Assembly: GCA_038317685.1 (NCBI GenBank)
Contig: JBBQBQ010000229.1
Coordinates: 1-5,551 of the forward strand
Length of the DNA: 5,551 nt
Direction of reading: 5' to 3'
DNA from: JBBQBQ01 sp038317685
Lineage (GTDB): Bacteria; Desulfobacterota; Desulfuromonadia; Desulfuromonadales; DDH964
A model generated the notes under the pieces. It had not been told where the DNA came from. It worked only from the letters and a program-made list of their open reading frames with translations, and searched no databases. A program made the position numbers and the translations under genes. Below are positions 1 through 5,121 of this stretch, piece after piece. The first letter of the stretch is position 1. Each line of letters begins with the position of its first letter.

Positions 1-8
1 CCCCCCCG

Positions 9-25
9 CTGGCACGCAAGTTGCG
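9..25 (+). promoter_or_regulatory. Sigma-54 (RpoN) -24/-12 promoter candidate
   Basis: The stretch reads CTGGCACG-CAAG-TTGCG. It matches the sigma-54 consensus YTGGCACG-N4-TTGC at every core base, with the -24 GG at 11-12 and the -12 GC at 23-24 separated by exactly 10 bases. The only departures from the extended consensus are a C at 17, where a purine is preferred, and a G at 25, where A/T is preferred. Transcription would start near position 36, leaving about 230 untranslated bases before the AI-2E-type gene at 266. Sigma-54 promoters need an enhancer-binding activator, whose site normally lies some 80-150 bases upstream and so would be outside the window. The match and spacing are seen directly; activity is inferred. 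Confidence 0.7.
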
Positions 26-265
26 GTTTACCTTTATCGTAGAGCCATGTGAATGACCCGGTGCCGCTGGTCTCATTGTGGTCGGGCCATGCCTGGAATG
101 AACCGGATCAAGGCTCTATTAACTCGGGAATGGACCTGTCACCTCCTGGTGATCCGAACCGGAACCTTCCCTCAGGGACAAACGAACCGGGTCCGGCGAA
201 AAACTCTCCACACCGAGAGTCGAGCAGGATACCCGGATCGACAAAAAGGCAGCGAGGAGTCAGGG
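26..265 (+). other. Non-coding leader of the AI-2E-type gene
   Basis: This stretch of about 240 bases has no gene I can support. Open frames starting at 49 (GTG) and 53 (ATG) cross it, but their translations have no recognisable domain, lack good ribosome binding sites and are rich in Pro, Arg and Ser, as expected of non-coding GC-rich DNA. If the sigma-54 promoter is used, most of this is 5' untranslated mRNA. It holds two small hairpins (139-143 with 148-152, and 203-208 with 215-220) and three copies of GAACCGG at 100, 156 and 184. No run of T follows either hairpin, so neither looks like a terminator. No known riboswitch was recognised. Confidence 0.5.
203..220 (+). other. Small hairpin in the leader
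   Basis: ACTCTC at 203-208 pairs perfectly with GAGAGT at 215-220 around a six-base loop. It lies about 35 bases upstream of the ribosome binding site of the AI-2E-type gene. There is no T-tract, so it is not an intrinsic terminator. A six-base stem can occur by chance in a leader of this length. Confidence 0.3.
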
Positions 266-1441
266 ATGCAGAGTAACTTGTCAGCCGAGGGAAAAAGCAA
301 CCACCAAGGCGCGCCGGAATCTCCAGAACCGCCGCCCTTGCAGCTGCCTCTTCATATTGATGCCCAAAGCATCTCCCCGGTGCTGTTGGCGGTGCTGGCG
401 GTCATTTTCATGCTGCGTTGGGCCATGGCGCTCTTCGTCCCGCTGATGCTGGGGATGCTGATCAGCTATGCCCTGGCACCCATGGTCAACCGGATGCACC
501 GTTGGCGCATCCCGCGCGCTGTCGGAGCCGCGGTGCTGCTGCTCGGCCTGGTGGGAGGCACCAGCGCCCTGACCTATTCCCTCAGCGACGATGCGGCCAA
601 GCTGATCGAAACGGTGCCCGAGGCCGTGCACAAGTTTCGTTTGGAGAGGCTCAAGGAGAAGGGAACCTCCAAAGGGACGATGGAGAGCATGCAAAATGCC
701 GCCGCCCAGCTCGAACAGGCGGCGAGTGAGACCGGCGCTTCAGCGCCTGCTGCCCCGCAGGGGGTGACGCGGGTGCAGATCGAAAAGCCCCAACTGAATG
801 TCAAGGACTACTTCTGGATGGGGACCAAGGGCGCAGTGGCGCTCGCCGGTCAGCTCACCCTGGTCTTGTTCCTGGCGTATTTCATGCTGGCTTCCGGCGA
901 CACCTTCCGCCGCAAACTGGTCAAGATCGCGGGTCCTTCTTTCGCCAGGAAAAAAATCACCCTCCGGGTCCTGGATAAGATCGCCGAACAGATCCAGCGC
1001 TATCTGCTGGTGCAGATCTTCACCGGCATTCTGGTGGGCCTGGCGACCTGGCTTGCGTTTCTCTGGATCGGGCTGGAGCATGCCGCCGTCTGGGGCATCG
1101 CCGCCGGAGTCTTCAAACTGCTCCCCTATCTCGGACCGGCCATCATAGCCGCCGGCACGGCGCTGGTCGGTTTTCTCCAGTTCGGAACCCTCAACATGGC
1201 CCTGCTGGTCTCGGGCCTCTCGCTGGTCATCACCAGTCTCGAAGGCTACCTGCTGACCCCCTGGCTTTCCGGTCGGGCGAGCCGGATGAGCCCGGTGGTG
1301 ATTTTCGTCAGCGTCCTGTTCTGGGGGTGGCTGTGGGGTTTGTGGGGTTTGCTGCTGGGCCTGCCCCTCACCATGATCCTCAAGGCGGTCTGCGATCATG
1401 TGGAAGATTTGAAACCGATCGGCGAACTGCTTGGTGATTAG
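266..1441 (+). CDS. AI-2E/PerM-family (UPF0118) membrane transporter
   Basis: This is a 391-residue integral membrane protein of the AI-2E transporter (PerM, UPF0118) family. Members have been linked to autoinducer-2 export or, in a few cases, Na+(Li+)/H+ antiport; the substrate here is unknown. I see about eight hydrophobic segments: a cluster at residues 37-106, a hydrophilic Ala/Glu-rich stretch at about 107-185, then segments at about 188-209, 247-306, 308-330 and 342-375. Family hallmarks are the ASGDTFRRKLVKI stretch near 209-221, LPYLGPAI at 286-293 and the C-terminal GLPLTMILKAV. The start at 266 is chosen because GAGGAG at 254-259 sits six bases upstream. The frame stays open back to 53, but that extension looks non-coding and would put a charged tail before the first membrane segment. 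The gene sits alone between a sigma-54-type promoter and the ATPase operon, 202 bases before atpD, so co-transcription is uncertain. The family call is firm; function is not. Confidence 0.9.
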   Translation: MQSNLSAEGKSNHQGAPESPEPPPLQLPLHIDAQSISPVLLAVLAVIFMLRWAMALFVPLMLGMLISYALAPMVNRMHRWRIPRAVGAAVLLLGLVGGTSALTYSLSDDAAKLIETVPEAVHKFRLERLKEKGTSKGTMESMQNAAAQLEQAASETGASAPAAPQGVTRVQIEKPQLNVKDYFWMGTKGAVALAGQLTLVLFLAYFMLASGDTFRRKLVKIAGPSFARKKITLRVLDKIAEQIQRYLLVQIFTGILVGLATWLAFLWIGLEHAAVWGIAAGVFKLLPYLGPAIIAAGTALVGFLQFGTLNMALLVSGLSLVITSLEGYLLTPWLSGRASRMSPVVIFVSVLFWGWLWGLWGLLLGLPLTMILKAVCDHVEDLKPIGELLGD

Positions 1442-1528
1442 TGCAGAAGCGGTAAATCCGTCGCTCAGCCAGTTAGGTGTGGAAAGGCCCGGGGGGAAAG
1501 TGGCAGCCGGGGATGGCGATCTTCTGCA
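1442..1528. repeat. Inverted repeat TGCAGAAG/CTTCTGCA flanking a 71-base loop
   Basis: TGCAGAAG at 1442-1449, immediately after the AI-2E-type stop codon, is the exact reverse complement of CTTCTGCA at 1521-1528. The arms are eight bases long and 71 bases apart, so they could close a structured 3' untranslated region or be two half-sites. No T-run follows the second arm. An 8-base match at this distance is only mildly unlikely by chance. Confidence 0.35.
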
Positions 1529-1538
1529 AGCCCTTCAC

Positions 1539-1557
1539 CAAAGCGGCATGCTTTGTT
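1539..1557 (+). terminator. Weak terminator-like hairpin after the AI-2E-type gene
   Basis: CAAAGC at 1539-1544 pairs with GCTTTG at 1550-1555 around the loop GGCAT. It is followed only by TT and then an A-rich stretch, so the T-tract needed for efficient Rho-independent termination is poor. It lies about 100 bases past the AI-2E-type stop and 35 bases before the TATAAT of the ATPase promoter candidate, which is where a terminator separating the two units would be expected. Confidence 0.35.
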
Positions 1558-1589
1558 AAATGATTCCAAGCAGGTCGAAAATGGCGATT

Positions 1590-1595
1590 TATAAT
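1590..1595 (+). promoter_or_regulatory. -10 hexamer TATAAT for the atp operon
   Basis: A perfect sigma-70 -10 hexamer (TATAAT) lies in the only AT-rich patch between the AI-2E-type gene and atpD. The start would be near 1602, giving an untranslated leader of about 42 bases before the atpD start at 1644. No convincing -35 is present: the 17-base spacing position reads CAAGCA, and TTCCAA at 1564-1569 is spaced 20 bases away. The promoter may therefore be weak or activator-dependent. The hexamer is seen; its use is inferred. Confidence 0.5.
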
Positions 1596-1604
1596 AAACC
1601 AGAG

Positions 1605-1624
1605 CGGCCCGATGACCAGGGCCG
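1605..1624 (+). other. Hairpin at the predicted 5' end of the atp mRNA
   Basis: CGGCCC at 1605-1610 pairs perfectly with GGGCCG at 1619-1624 around an eight-base loop. If transcription starts near 1602, the hairpin would begin within a few bases of the mRNA 5' end and finish six bases before the atpD ribosome binding site. Such 5' hairpins can protect mRNA from decay. GC-only stems are common in DNA of this composition, so the role is uncertain. Confidence 0.35.
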
Positions 1625-1643
1625 TGGCTGGAGAGGCGAAGGG

Positions 1644-3107
1644 ATGAACCAGGGACGGGATGCCGCAGGGGAAAAACCAAGCGGAGCAGCGAATCTCGGC
1701 GCGATCGTCGCAGTACGCGGCAGTGTCGTCGATATCCGCTTCGAGGCGCGTTTGCCGCCCATCCACTCGGTGCTGCGGGCGCAGGACGGCGCCATTGTCA
1801 TCGAGGTCCTGGCGCAGCTCGACGCCCAGCGGGTGCGCGGGATCGCTTTAACCCCGACCCAGGGCCTCGCCCGCGGCATGGCGGTGACGGACAGCGGCGG
1901 GCCGTTGCTGGCGCCGGTCGGCAAGGGGATCCTGTCGCGCATGTTCGACGTCTTCGGCAACGCCATCGACCGCCAGGCGGCGCCGATCGAAGTCGAGTGG
2001 CGTTCGGTCCATCGCGCCCCGCCGGCGCTGGCCCGGCGTTCCACCAAGTCCGAAATTTTCGAGACCGGCATCAAGGTCATCGACGTGCTGATGCCCCTGG
2101 AGCGCGGCGGCAAGGCCGGCCTCTTCGGCGGGGCCGGGGTGGGGAAGACGGTGCTCCTCACCGAAATGATCCACAACATGATCGGCCATCAAGAGGGGGT
2201 CAGCATCTTTTGCGGCATCGGCGAGCGCTGTCGCGAAGGGGAGGAACTCTACCGCGAGATGAAGGACGCCGGGGTGTTGCCGAACATGGTCATGGTCTTC
2301 GGGCAGATGAACGAGCCGCCGGGGAGCCGCTTCCGGGTCGGCCATGCGGCGCTGACCATGGCCGAATATTTCCGGGATGACGAGCATCGTGACGTGTTGC
2401 TGCTCATCGACAATATCTTCCGGTTCATCCAGGCCGGCGCGGAAGTGTCGGGGATGATGGGACAGATGCCATCGCGCCTCGGCTACCAGCCGACCATGGG
2501 GACCGAGCTGTCGGGGCTGGAGGAGCGGATCGCCAACACCGACAGCGGCGCCATCACCTCCATCCAGGCGGTCTATGTGCCGGCGGACGATTTCACCGAC
2601 CCGGCGGCGGTCCATACCTTCTCGCATCTCTCCGCCTCGATCGTCCTCTCCCGCAAACGGGCCAGCGAAGGGCTCTATCCGGCCATCGATCCCCTCCAGT
2701 CGAGCTCCAAGATGGCGACGCCGGGGATCGTCGGCGAACGGCACTACCTGCTGGCGCAACAGATTCGGCGGACCCTGGCGCAGTACGCGGAGCTCAAGGA
2801 CATCATCGCCATGCTCGGTCTGGAACAGCTTTCGCCGGAGGACCGCAAGGTGGTCGCCCGGGCTCGCCGCCTGGAGCGCTTTCTCACCCAGCCTTTTTTT
2901 ACCACCGAACAGTTCACCGGCCTCTCGGGCAAGCTCGTCAGTCTGGACGACGCCTTAAGCGGCTGTGAACGGATTCTGGGCGACGAGTTCAAGGACTATC
3001 CGGAGAGCGCCCTCTACATGATCGGAACCATCGACGAAGCGAAGGGCAAACCCGAACCCCAACCCCAACCGGAGCTCGCAGGTGCCGCAGCCGTTCATGC
3101 AGCTTAA
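1644..3107 (+). CDS. atpD: N-ATPase F1 subunit beta (catalytic)
   Basis: This is the catalytic beta subunit of a rotary F1Fo-type ATPase, coupling ATP hydrolysis or synthesis to rotation of the central stalk. It has 487 residues, close to the usual 460-480 plus a short Pro/Gln-rich C-terminal tail. Visible in order are an N-terminal beta-barrel (about 16-90), the Walker A loop GGAGVGKT at 162-169 with Lys168, catalytic Glu194 in GIGERCREGEE, Walker B LLLID ending at Asp256, the adenine-binding tyrosine at 345 in GLYPAIDPLQ, and a C-terminal helical domain. The usual DELSEED lever motif appears as EQLSPED at 394-400, and the usual GERTREG reads GERCREG. All catalytic residues are kept, so the enzyme should be active. 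The start at 1644 is chosen for GAGAGG at 1631-1636, seven bases upstream. An upstream in-frame ATG at 1560 precedes the TATAAT and is unlikely. The gene leads the operon, as is typical of N-ATPases, and overlaps atpC. Confidence 0.96.
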   Translation: MNQGRDAAGEKPSGAANLGAIVAVRGSVVDIRFEARLPPIHSVLRAQDGAIVIEVLAQLDAQRVRGIALTPTQGLARGMAVTDSGGPLLAPVGKGILSRMFDVFGNAIDRQAAPIEVEWRSVHRAPPALARRSTKSEIFETGIKVIDVLMPLERGGKAGLFGGAGVGKTVLLTEMIHNMIGHQEGVSIFCGIGERCREGEELYREMKDAGVLPNMVMVFGQMNEPPGSRFRVGHAALTMAEYFRDDEHRDVLLLIDNIFRFIQAGAEVSGMMGQMPSRLGYQPTMGTELSGLEERIANTDSGAITSIQAVYVPADDFTDPAAVHTFSHLSASIVLSRKRASEGLYPAIDPLQSSSKMATPGIVGERHYLLAQQIRRTLAQYAELKDIIAMLGLEQLSPEDRKVVARARRLERFLTQPFFTTEQFTGLSGKLVSLDDALSGCERILGDEFKDYPESALYMIGTIDEAKGKPEPQPQPELAGAAAVHAA

Positions 3108-3486
3108 GGTGCTCCTCCCTTTCCAGGTCTTCGCCGAGAAGTGCGGGGTGTCGCGCATCGTCGCCGAAACGCCGGACGGCTCCTTCGGTCTGCTGCCCCA
3201 TCGCCGGGACTGCGTCGCGGCTCTCGCGCCGGGGATTCTGCTCTATGAAACCGCCGCGGAAGGGGAGGTTTACCTGGCCGTCGATGCGGGGGTGCTGGTC
3301 AAGACCGGCCAGGAGGTCCTGGTTTCGGTGCGCCACGCCATCGGCGGAACCGACCTTGGGGAGCTGCACGCGGCGGTGGCGCGGGAATTTCTGACCCTGA
3401 AAGAACGGGAGCAGGATGTTCGTTCGGTCATGGCGAAGCTGGAGAGCGGCTTCATTCGTCGCCTGGCGGAGTTTCATCATGAGTGA
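3097..3486 (+). CDS. atpC: N-ATPase F1 subunit epsilon
   Basis: This is the epsilon subunit of the central stalk, which with gamma links the catalytic head to the c-ring and can inhibit ATP hydrolysis. The 129-residue product has the N-terminal beta-sandwich (about 1-85) with the typical GSFGLLPHR motif at 28-36, followed by a C-terminal helical part rich in Glu, Arg and Lys (about 88-126). The ATG at 3097 gives MQLKVLLPF, which is where epsilon proteins of this group normally begin, and it overlaps the end of atpD by 11 bases. A GTG at 3082 with GGAG at 3071-3074 seven bases upstream would add five residues and has the better ribosome binding site, so the start is uncertain by that amount. 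It lies between atpD and atpQ, as in other N-ATPase operons. Confidence 0.92.
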   Translation: MQLKVLLPFQVFAEKCGVSRIVAETPDGSFGLLPHRRDCVAALAPGILLYETAAEGEVYLAVDAGVLVKTGQEVLVSVRHAIGGTDLGELHAAVAREFLTLKEREQDVRSVMAKLESGFIRRLAEFHHE

Positions 3487-3817
3487 ACCGACGCCCCAGC
3501 GGGACCCGCAAGACAGCACCGACTTCAGCCGCGAGGTCGCTAAAAAGGAGGCGCGCAAGCTCAAGGCGCAGCACCATACCGCCCCGGGGGTCTGGTTCGG
3601 CCTGGGGATGATGGGGCTGGTCGGCTGGTCGGTGGCGATTCCGACCCTGCTCGGCGCCGCGCTCGGCATCTGGTTGGACAAGCGGCATGCGGGAGAACAT
3701 TCCTGGACCTTGGCGCTGTTGGTGGCCGGACTGTTGATCGGCTGCTTCAACGCCTGGCATTGGGTCACCAAAGAAGAGAAGGCGATGCGGGAGGAGCAAG
3801 AGGATGACCATGAATGA
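3479..3817 (+). CDS. atpQ: N-ATPase subunit AtpQ (AtpZ/AtpI-like membrane protein)
   Basis: This is a 112-residue membrane protein of the 'F1F0-ATPase gene 1' type, in the position and with the architecture of AtpQ. A charged hydrophilic N-terminus (about 1-36) is followed by two membrane helices: the first at about 37-65, Gly-rich with GLGMMGLVGW, and the second at about 76-95. The tail is strongly acidic (ending EEQEDDHE). Related AtpI/AtpZ proteins help c-ring assembly or divalent-cation uptake in other ATPases; a similar role here is inferred. The start at 3479 overlaps the atpC stop by eight bases and has GGAG at 3468-3471 seven bases upstream. An earlier in-frame ATG at 3416 lies inside atpC and is rejected. 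Confidence 0.9.
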   Translation: MSEPTPQRDPQDSTDFSREVAKKEARKLKAQHHTAPGVWFGLGMMGLVGWSVAIPTLLGAALGIWLDKRHAGEHSWTLALLVAGLLIGCFNAWHWVTKEEKAMREEQEDDHE

Positions 3818-4121
3818 AATCCTGATGCTGGGGCTGGCTTTGGCGGCGGGCGGGGTGCTCGGTGGGTGCTTCTTCGGCGGGCTTTGGTGGACGGTGCAAA
3901 AAGGGCTTGCCTCCGACCGGCCGGCCCTCTGGTTTTTCACCAGCCTGGTGCTGCGCACCGGCCTGGTCCTGACCGGATTCACCCTGGTCGGGGGGAACGA
4001 TTGGCGCCGGCTGCTCCTTTGCCTGCTCGGCTTGGTCCTGGCGCGTCCGATCGTCACCCGCCTCACCGGTCCGGCGGGAACCTCCAGCAGCCTGACCCGG
4101 GAGCCGCGTCATGCGCCTTAG
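3804..4121 (+). CDS. atpR: N-ATPase subunit AtpR
   Basis: This is a 105-residue protein with three membrane helices (about 5-28, 41-62 and 66-84), matching AtpR, a small subunit found only in N-ATPase operons. It carries arginines within or next to the helices: Arg51 in SLVLRTGLVL, Arg68-Arg69 and Arg81. Membrane-embedded positive residues of AtpR have been proposed to pair with the c-subunit carboxylates during rotor assembly; that role is from the family literature and not shown here. The ATG at 3804 has the strong site GGGAGGAG at 3789-3796 upstream and overlaps atpQ by 14 bases. A second ATG two codons later, at 3810, is equally possible. The C-terminal tail after residue 87 is hydrophilic. 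Confidence 0.9.
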   Translation: MTMNEILMLGLALAAGGVLGGCFFGGLWWTVQKGLASDRPALWFFTSLVLRTGLVLTGFTLVGGNDWRRLLLCLLGLVLARPIVTRLTGPAGTSSSLTREPRHAP

Positions 4122-4812
4122 TCCCGACGAGATCATCTTCTGGCAGCACGGCGTTCTCAAGCTCAATGCCACCATCCTCTTCACCTGGGGGCTGATGCTG
4201 GTTTTGACGGTCGGTTCCAAACTCATCACCTGCCATCTCTCGACCGACCTGCAACGTTCCCGTTGGCAGAATCTTTTGGAAATCGTTGTCACCGGCATCG
4301 AGAAGCAGATCGGGGAGGTCGGTCTGGAGCAGCCCCGGAAATACCTCGGTTTCCTGGGCACTCTCTTCCTGTTTGTCGCCGCCGCCAGCCTCTGCACAGT
4401 CCTCCCCGGCTACGAGCCGCCGACCGCTTCCCTGTCGACCACCGCCGCCCTCGCCTTCTGCGTCTTCGTGGCCGTGCCGCTCTTCGGGATCGAGGGACAG
4501 GGGGTCGGCAACTACTTCAAGTCCTACATGGAGCCGACGGTGATCATGCTCCCCTTCAATATCATCAGCGAACTCTCCCGCACCCTGGCCCTGGCCATCC
4601 GCCTCTTCGGCAACATGATGAGCGGGGCGATGATCATCGCCATCCTCCTCACCATTACCCCCTTTATCTTTCCGGTCCTCATGACCCTCCTCGGTTTGCT
4701 CACCGGCATGGTTCAGGCCTACATCTTCAGCATCCTGGCGGCGGTCTACATCGCGGCCGCCGTCCGGGTCCAGAAGCACCGGCCTGAAGCCGGGGGGGAG
4801 ATGGCCGCATGA
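4111..4812 (+). CDS. atpB: N-ATPase Fo subunit a
   Basis: This is the membrane stator subunit a, which forms the two ion half-channels against the c-ring. The 233-residue length is typical. Hydrophobic segments lie at about 21-40, 77-99, 107-126, 143-165 (tilted helix), 170-190 and 193-219. The essential arginine is Arg164 in LALAIRLFGNMMSG, equivalent to Arg210 of the Escherichia coli protein, and the later helix has Gln202 in VQAYIFSILAAVYI, equivalent to Gln252. Both landmarks mean an active ion path. The start at 4111 overlaps the end of atpR by 11 bases and has GGGAG at 4099-4103 seven bases upstream. The gene is followed after 24 bases by atpE, as in the family. Which ion it passes cannot be told from this subunit. 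Confidence 0.96.
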   Translation: MRLSPDEIIFWQHGVLKLNATILFTWGLMLVLTVGSKLITCHLSTDLQRSRWQNLLEIVVTGIEKQIGEVGLEQPRKYLGFLGTLFLFVAAASLCTVLPGYEPPTASLSTTAALAFCVFVAVPLFGIEGQGVGNYFKSYMEPTVIMLPFNIISELSRTLALAIRLFGNMMSGAMIIAILLTITPFIFPVLMTLLGLLTGMVQAYIFSILAAVYIAAAVRVQKHRPEAGGEMAA

Positions 4813-4844
4813 AGGACCTCAACCAAAGGAGCGATCATGGATAG
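4809..4844 (+). other. 11-codon mini-frame bridging atpB stop and atpE start
   Basis: An ATG at 4809 overlaps the atpB TGA as ATGA and opens an 11-codon frame that stops with TAG at 4842-4844, five bases past the first base of the atpE start at 4837. It could let ribosomes leaving atpB re-initiate and finish right on the atpE start, coupling the two. No separate ribosome binding site was recognised for it apart from GGGGGGAG at about 4793-4800. It is probably not a functional peptide, and the arrangement can arise by chance. Confidence 0.2.
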
Positions 4845-5118
4845 CCTGACGATTATCGCGGTAGCCTCCATCATCACCGCCGGCATCACCACCGGTTTCG
4901 GCTGCCTGGGGCCGGCTCTGGCCGAAGGACGGGCGGTTTCGACGGCGCTGACCTCCCTGGCGCAGCAGCCCGACGCCTCCGCGACCATTACCCGGACCTT
5001 GTTCGTCGGTCTGGCGATGATCGAGTCCACCGCCATCTACTGCTTCGTGGTCTCGATGATCCTGATCTTCGCCAACCCGTTCTGGAACCATGCCATCGCC
5101 CCGGCCGCCGGAAAGTAA
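4837..5118 (+). CDS. atpE: N-ATPase Fo subunit c (rotor ring)
   Basis: This is the c subunit, a two-helix hairpin of 93 residues that oligomerises into the rotor ring. Helix 1 runs about 4-40 and helix 2 about 50-80, joined by the loop AQQPDAS (42-48), where most c subunits have ARQPE. The ion-binding carboxylate is Glu63 in MIESTAIY, with Ser64, Thr65 and Tyr68 as expected in Na+-type sites. Helix 1 offers a second carboxylate, Glu30, at the position of Gln32 in the Ilyobacter tartaricus c subunit. This 'two-carboxylate' set recurs in N-ATPases and has been connected with both Na+ and H+ rings, so ion choice is unresolved. The start at 4837 has AAAGGAG at 4825-4831 five bases upstream. It has a strong ribosome binding site, fitting the many copies needed. 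Confidence 0.96.
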   Translation: MDSLTIIAVASIITAGITTGFGCLGPALAEGRAVSTALTSLAQQPDASATITRTLFVGLAMIESTAIYCFVVSMILIFANPFWNHAIAPAAGK

Positions 5119-5121
5119 CCG

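Noticed and set aside
139..152. Hairpin TCACC-TCCT-GGTGA as a terminator or riboswitch element
   Set aside because: Five-base-pair stem with no T-tract and no resemblance to a known riboswitch core that I can recognise.
143..259. Leader CTCCT (143-147) masking the AGGAG ribosome binding site (255-259)
   Set aside because: Only five base pairs over more than 100 bases; too weak to call a regulatory switch without comparative support.
53..265. N-terminal extension of the AI-2E-type protein from ATG 53
   Set aside because: No family-like sequence, no good ribosome binding site at 53, and a strong one (254-259) placed correctly for the ATG at 266.
49..276. Separate 75-residue small protein starting at GTG 49
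   Set aside because: No recognisable domain, no ribosome binding site, and Pro/Ser/Arg-rich composition typical of chance frames in GC-rich DNA.
740..1399. 219-residue reverse-strand open frame opposite the AI-2E-type gene
   Set aside because: Antisense shadow, very rich in Gln, Gly, Asp and Glu with no hydrophobic core or known motif.
1560..1643. atpD start at ATG 1560
   Set aside because: It would place the TATAAT and the spacer hairpin inside the gene, has no ribosome binding site, and gives a 28-residue extension unlike the family.
1848..2759. 303-residue reverse-strand open frame opposite atpD
   Set aside because: It lies fully antisense to a clear beta subunit, is His/Arg/Asp/Gly-rich and low-complexity, and is a codon-bias shadow.
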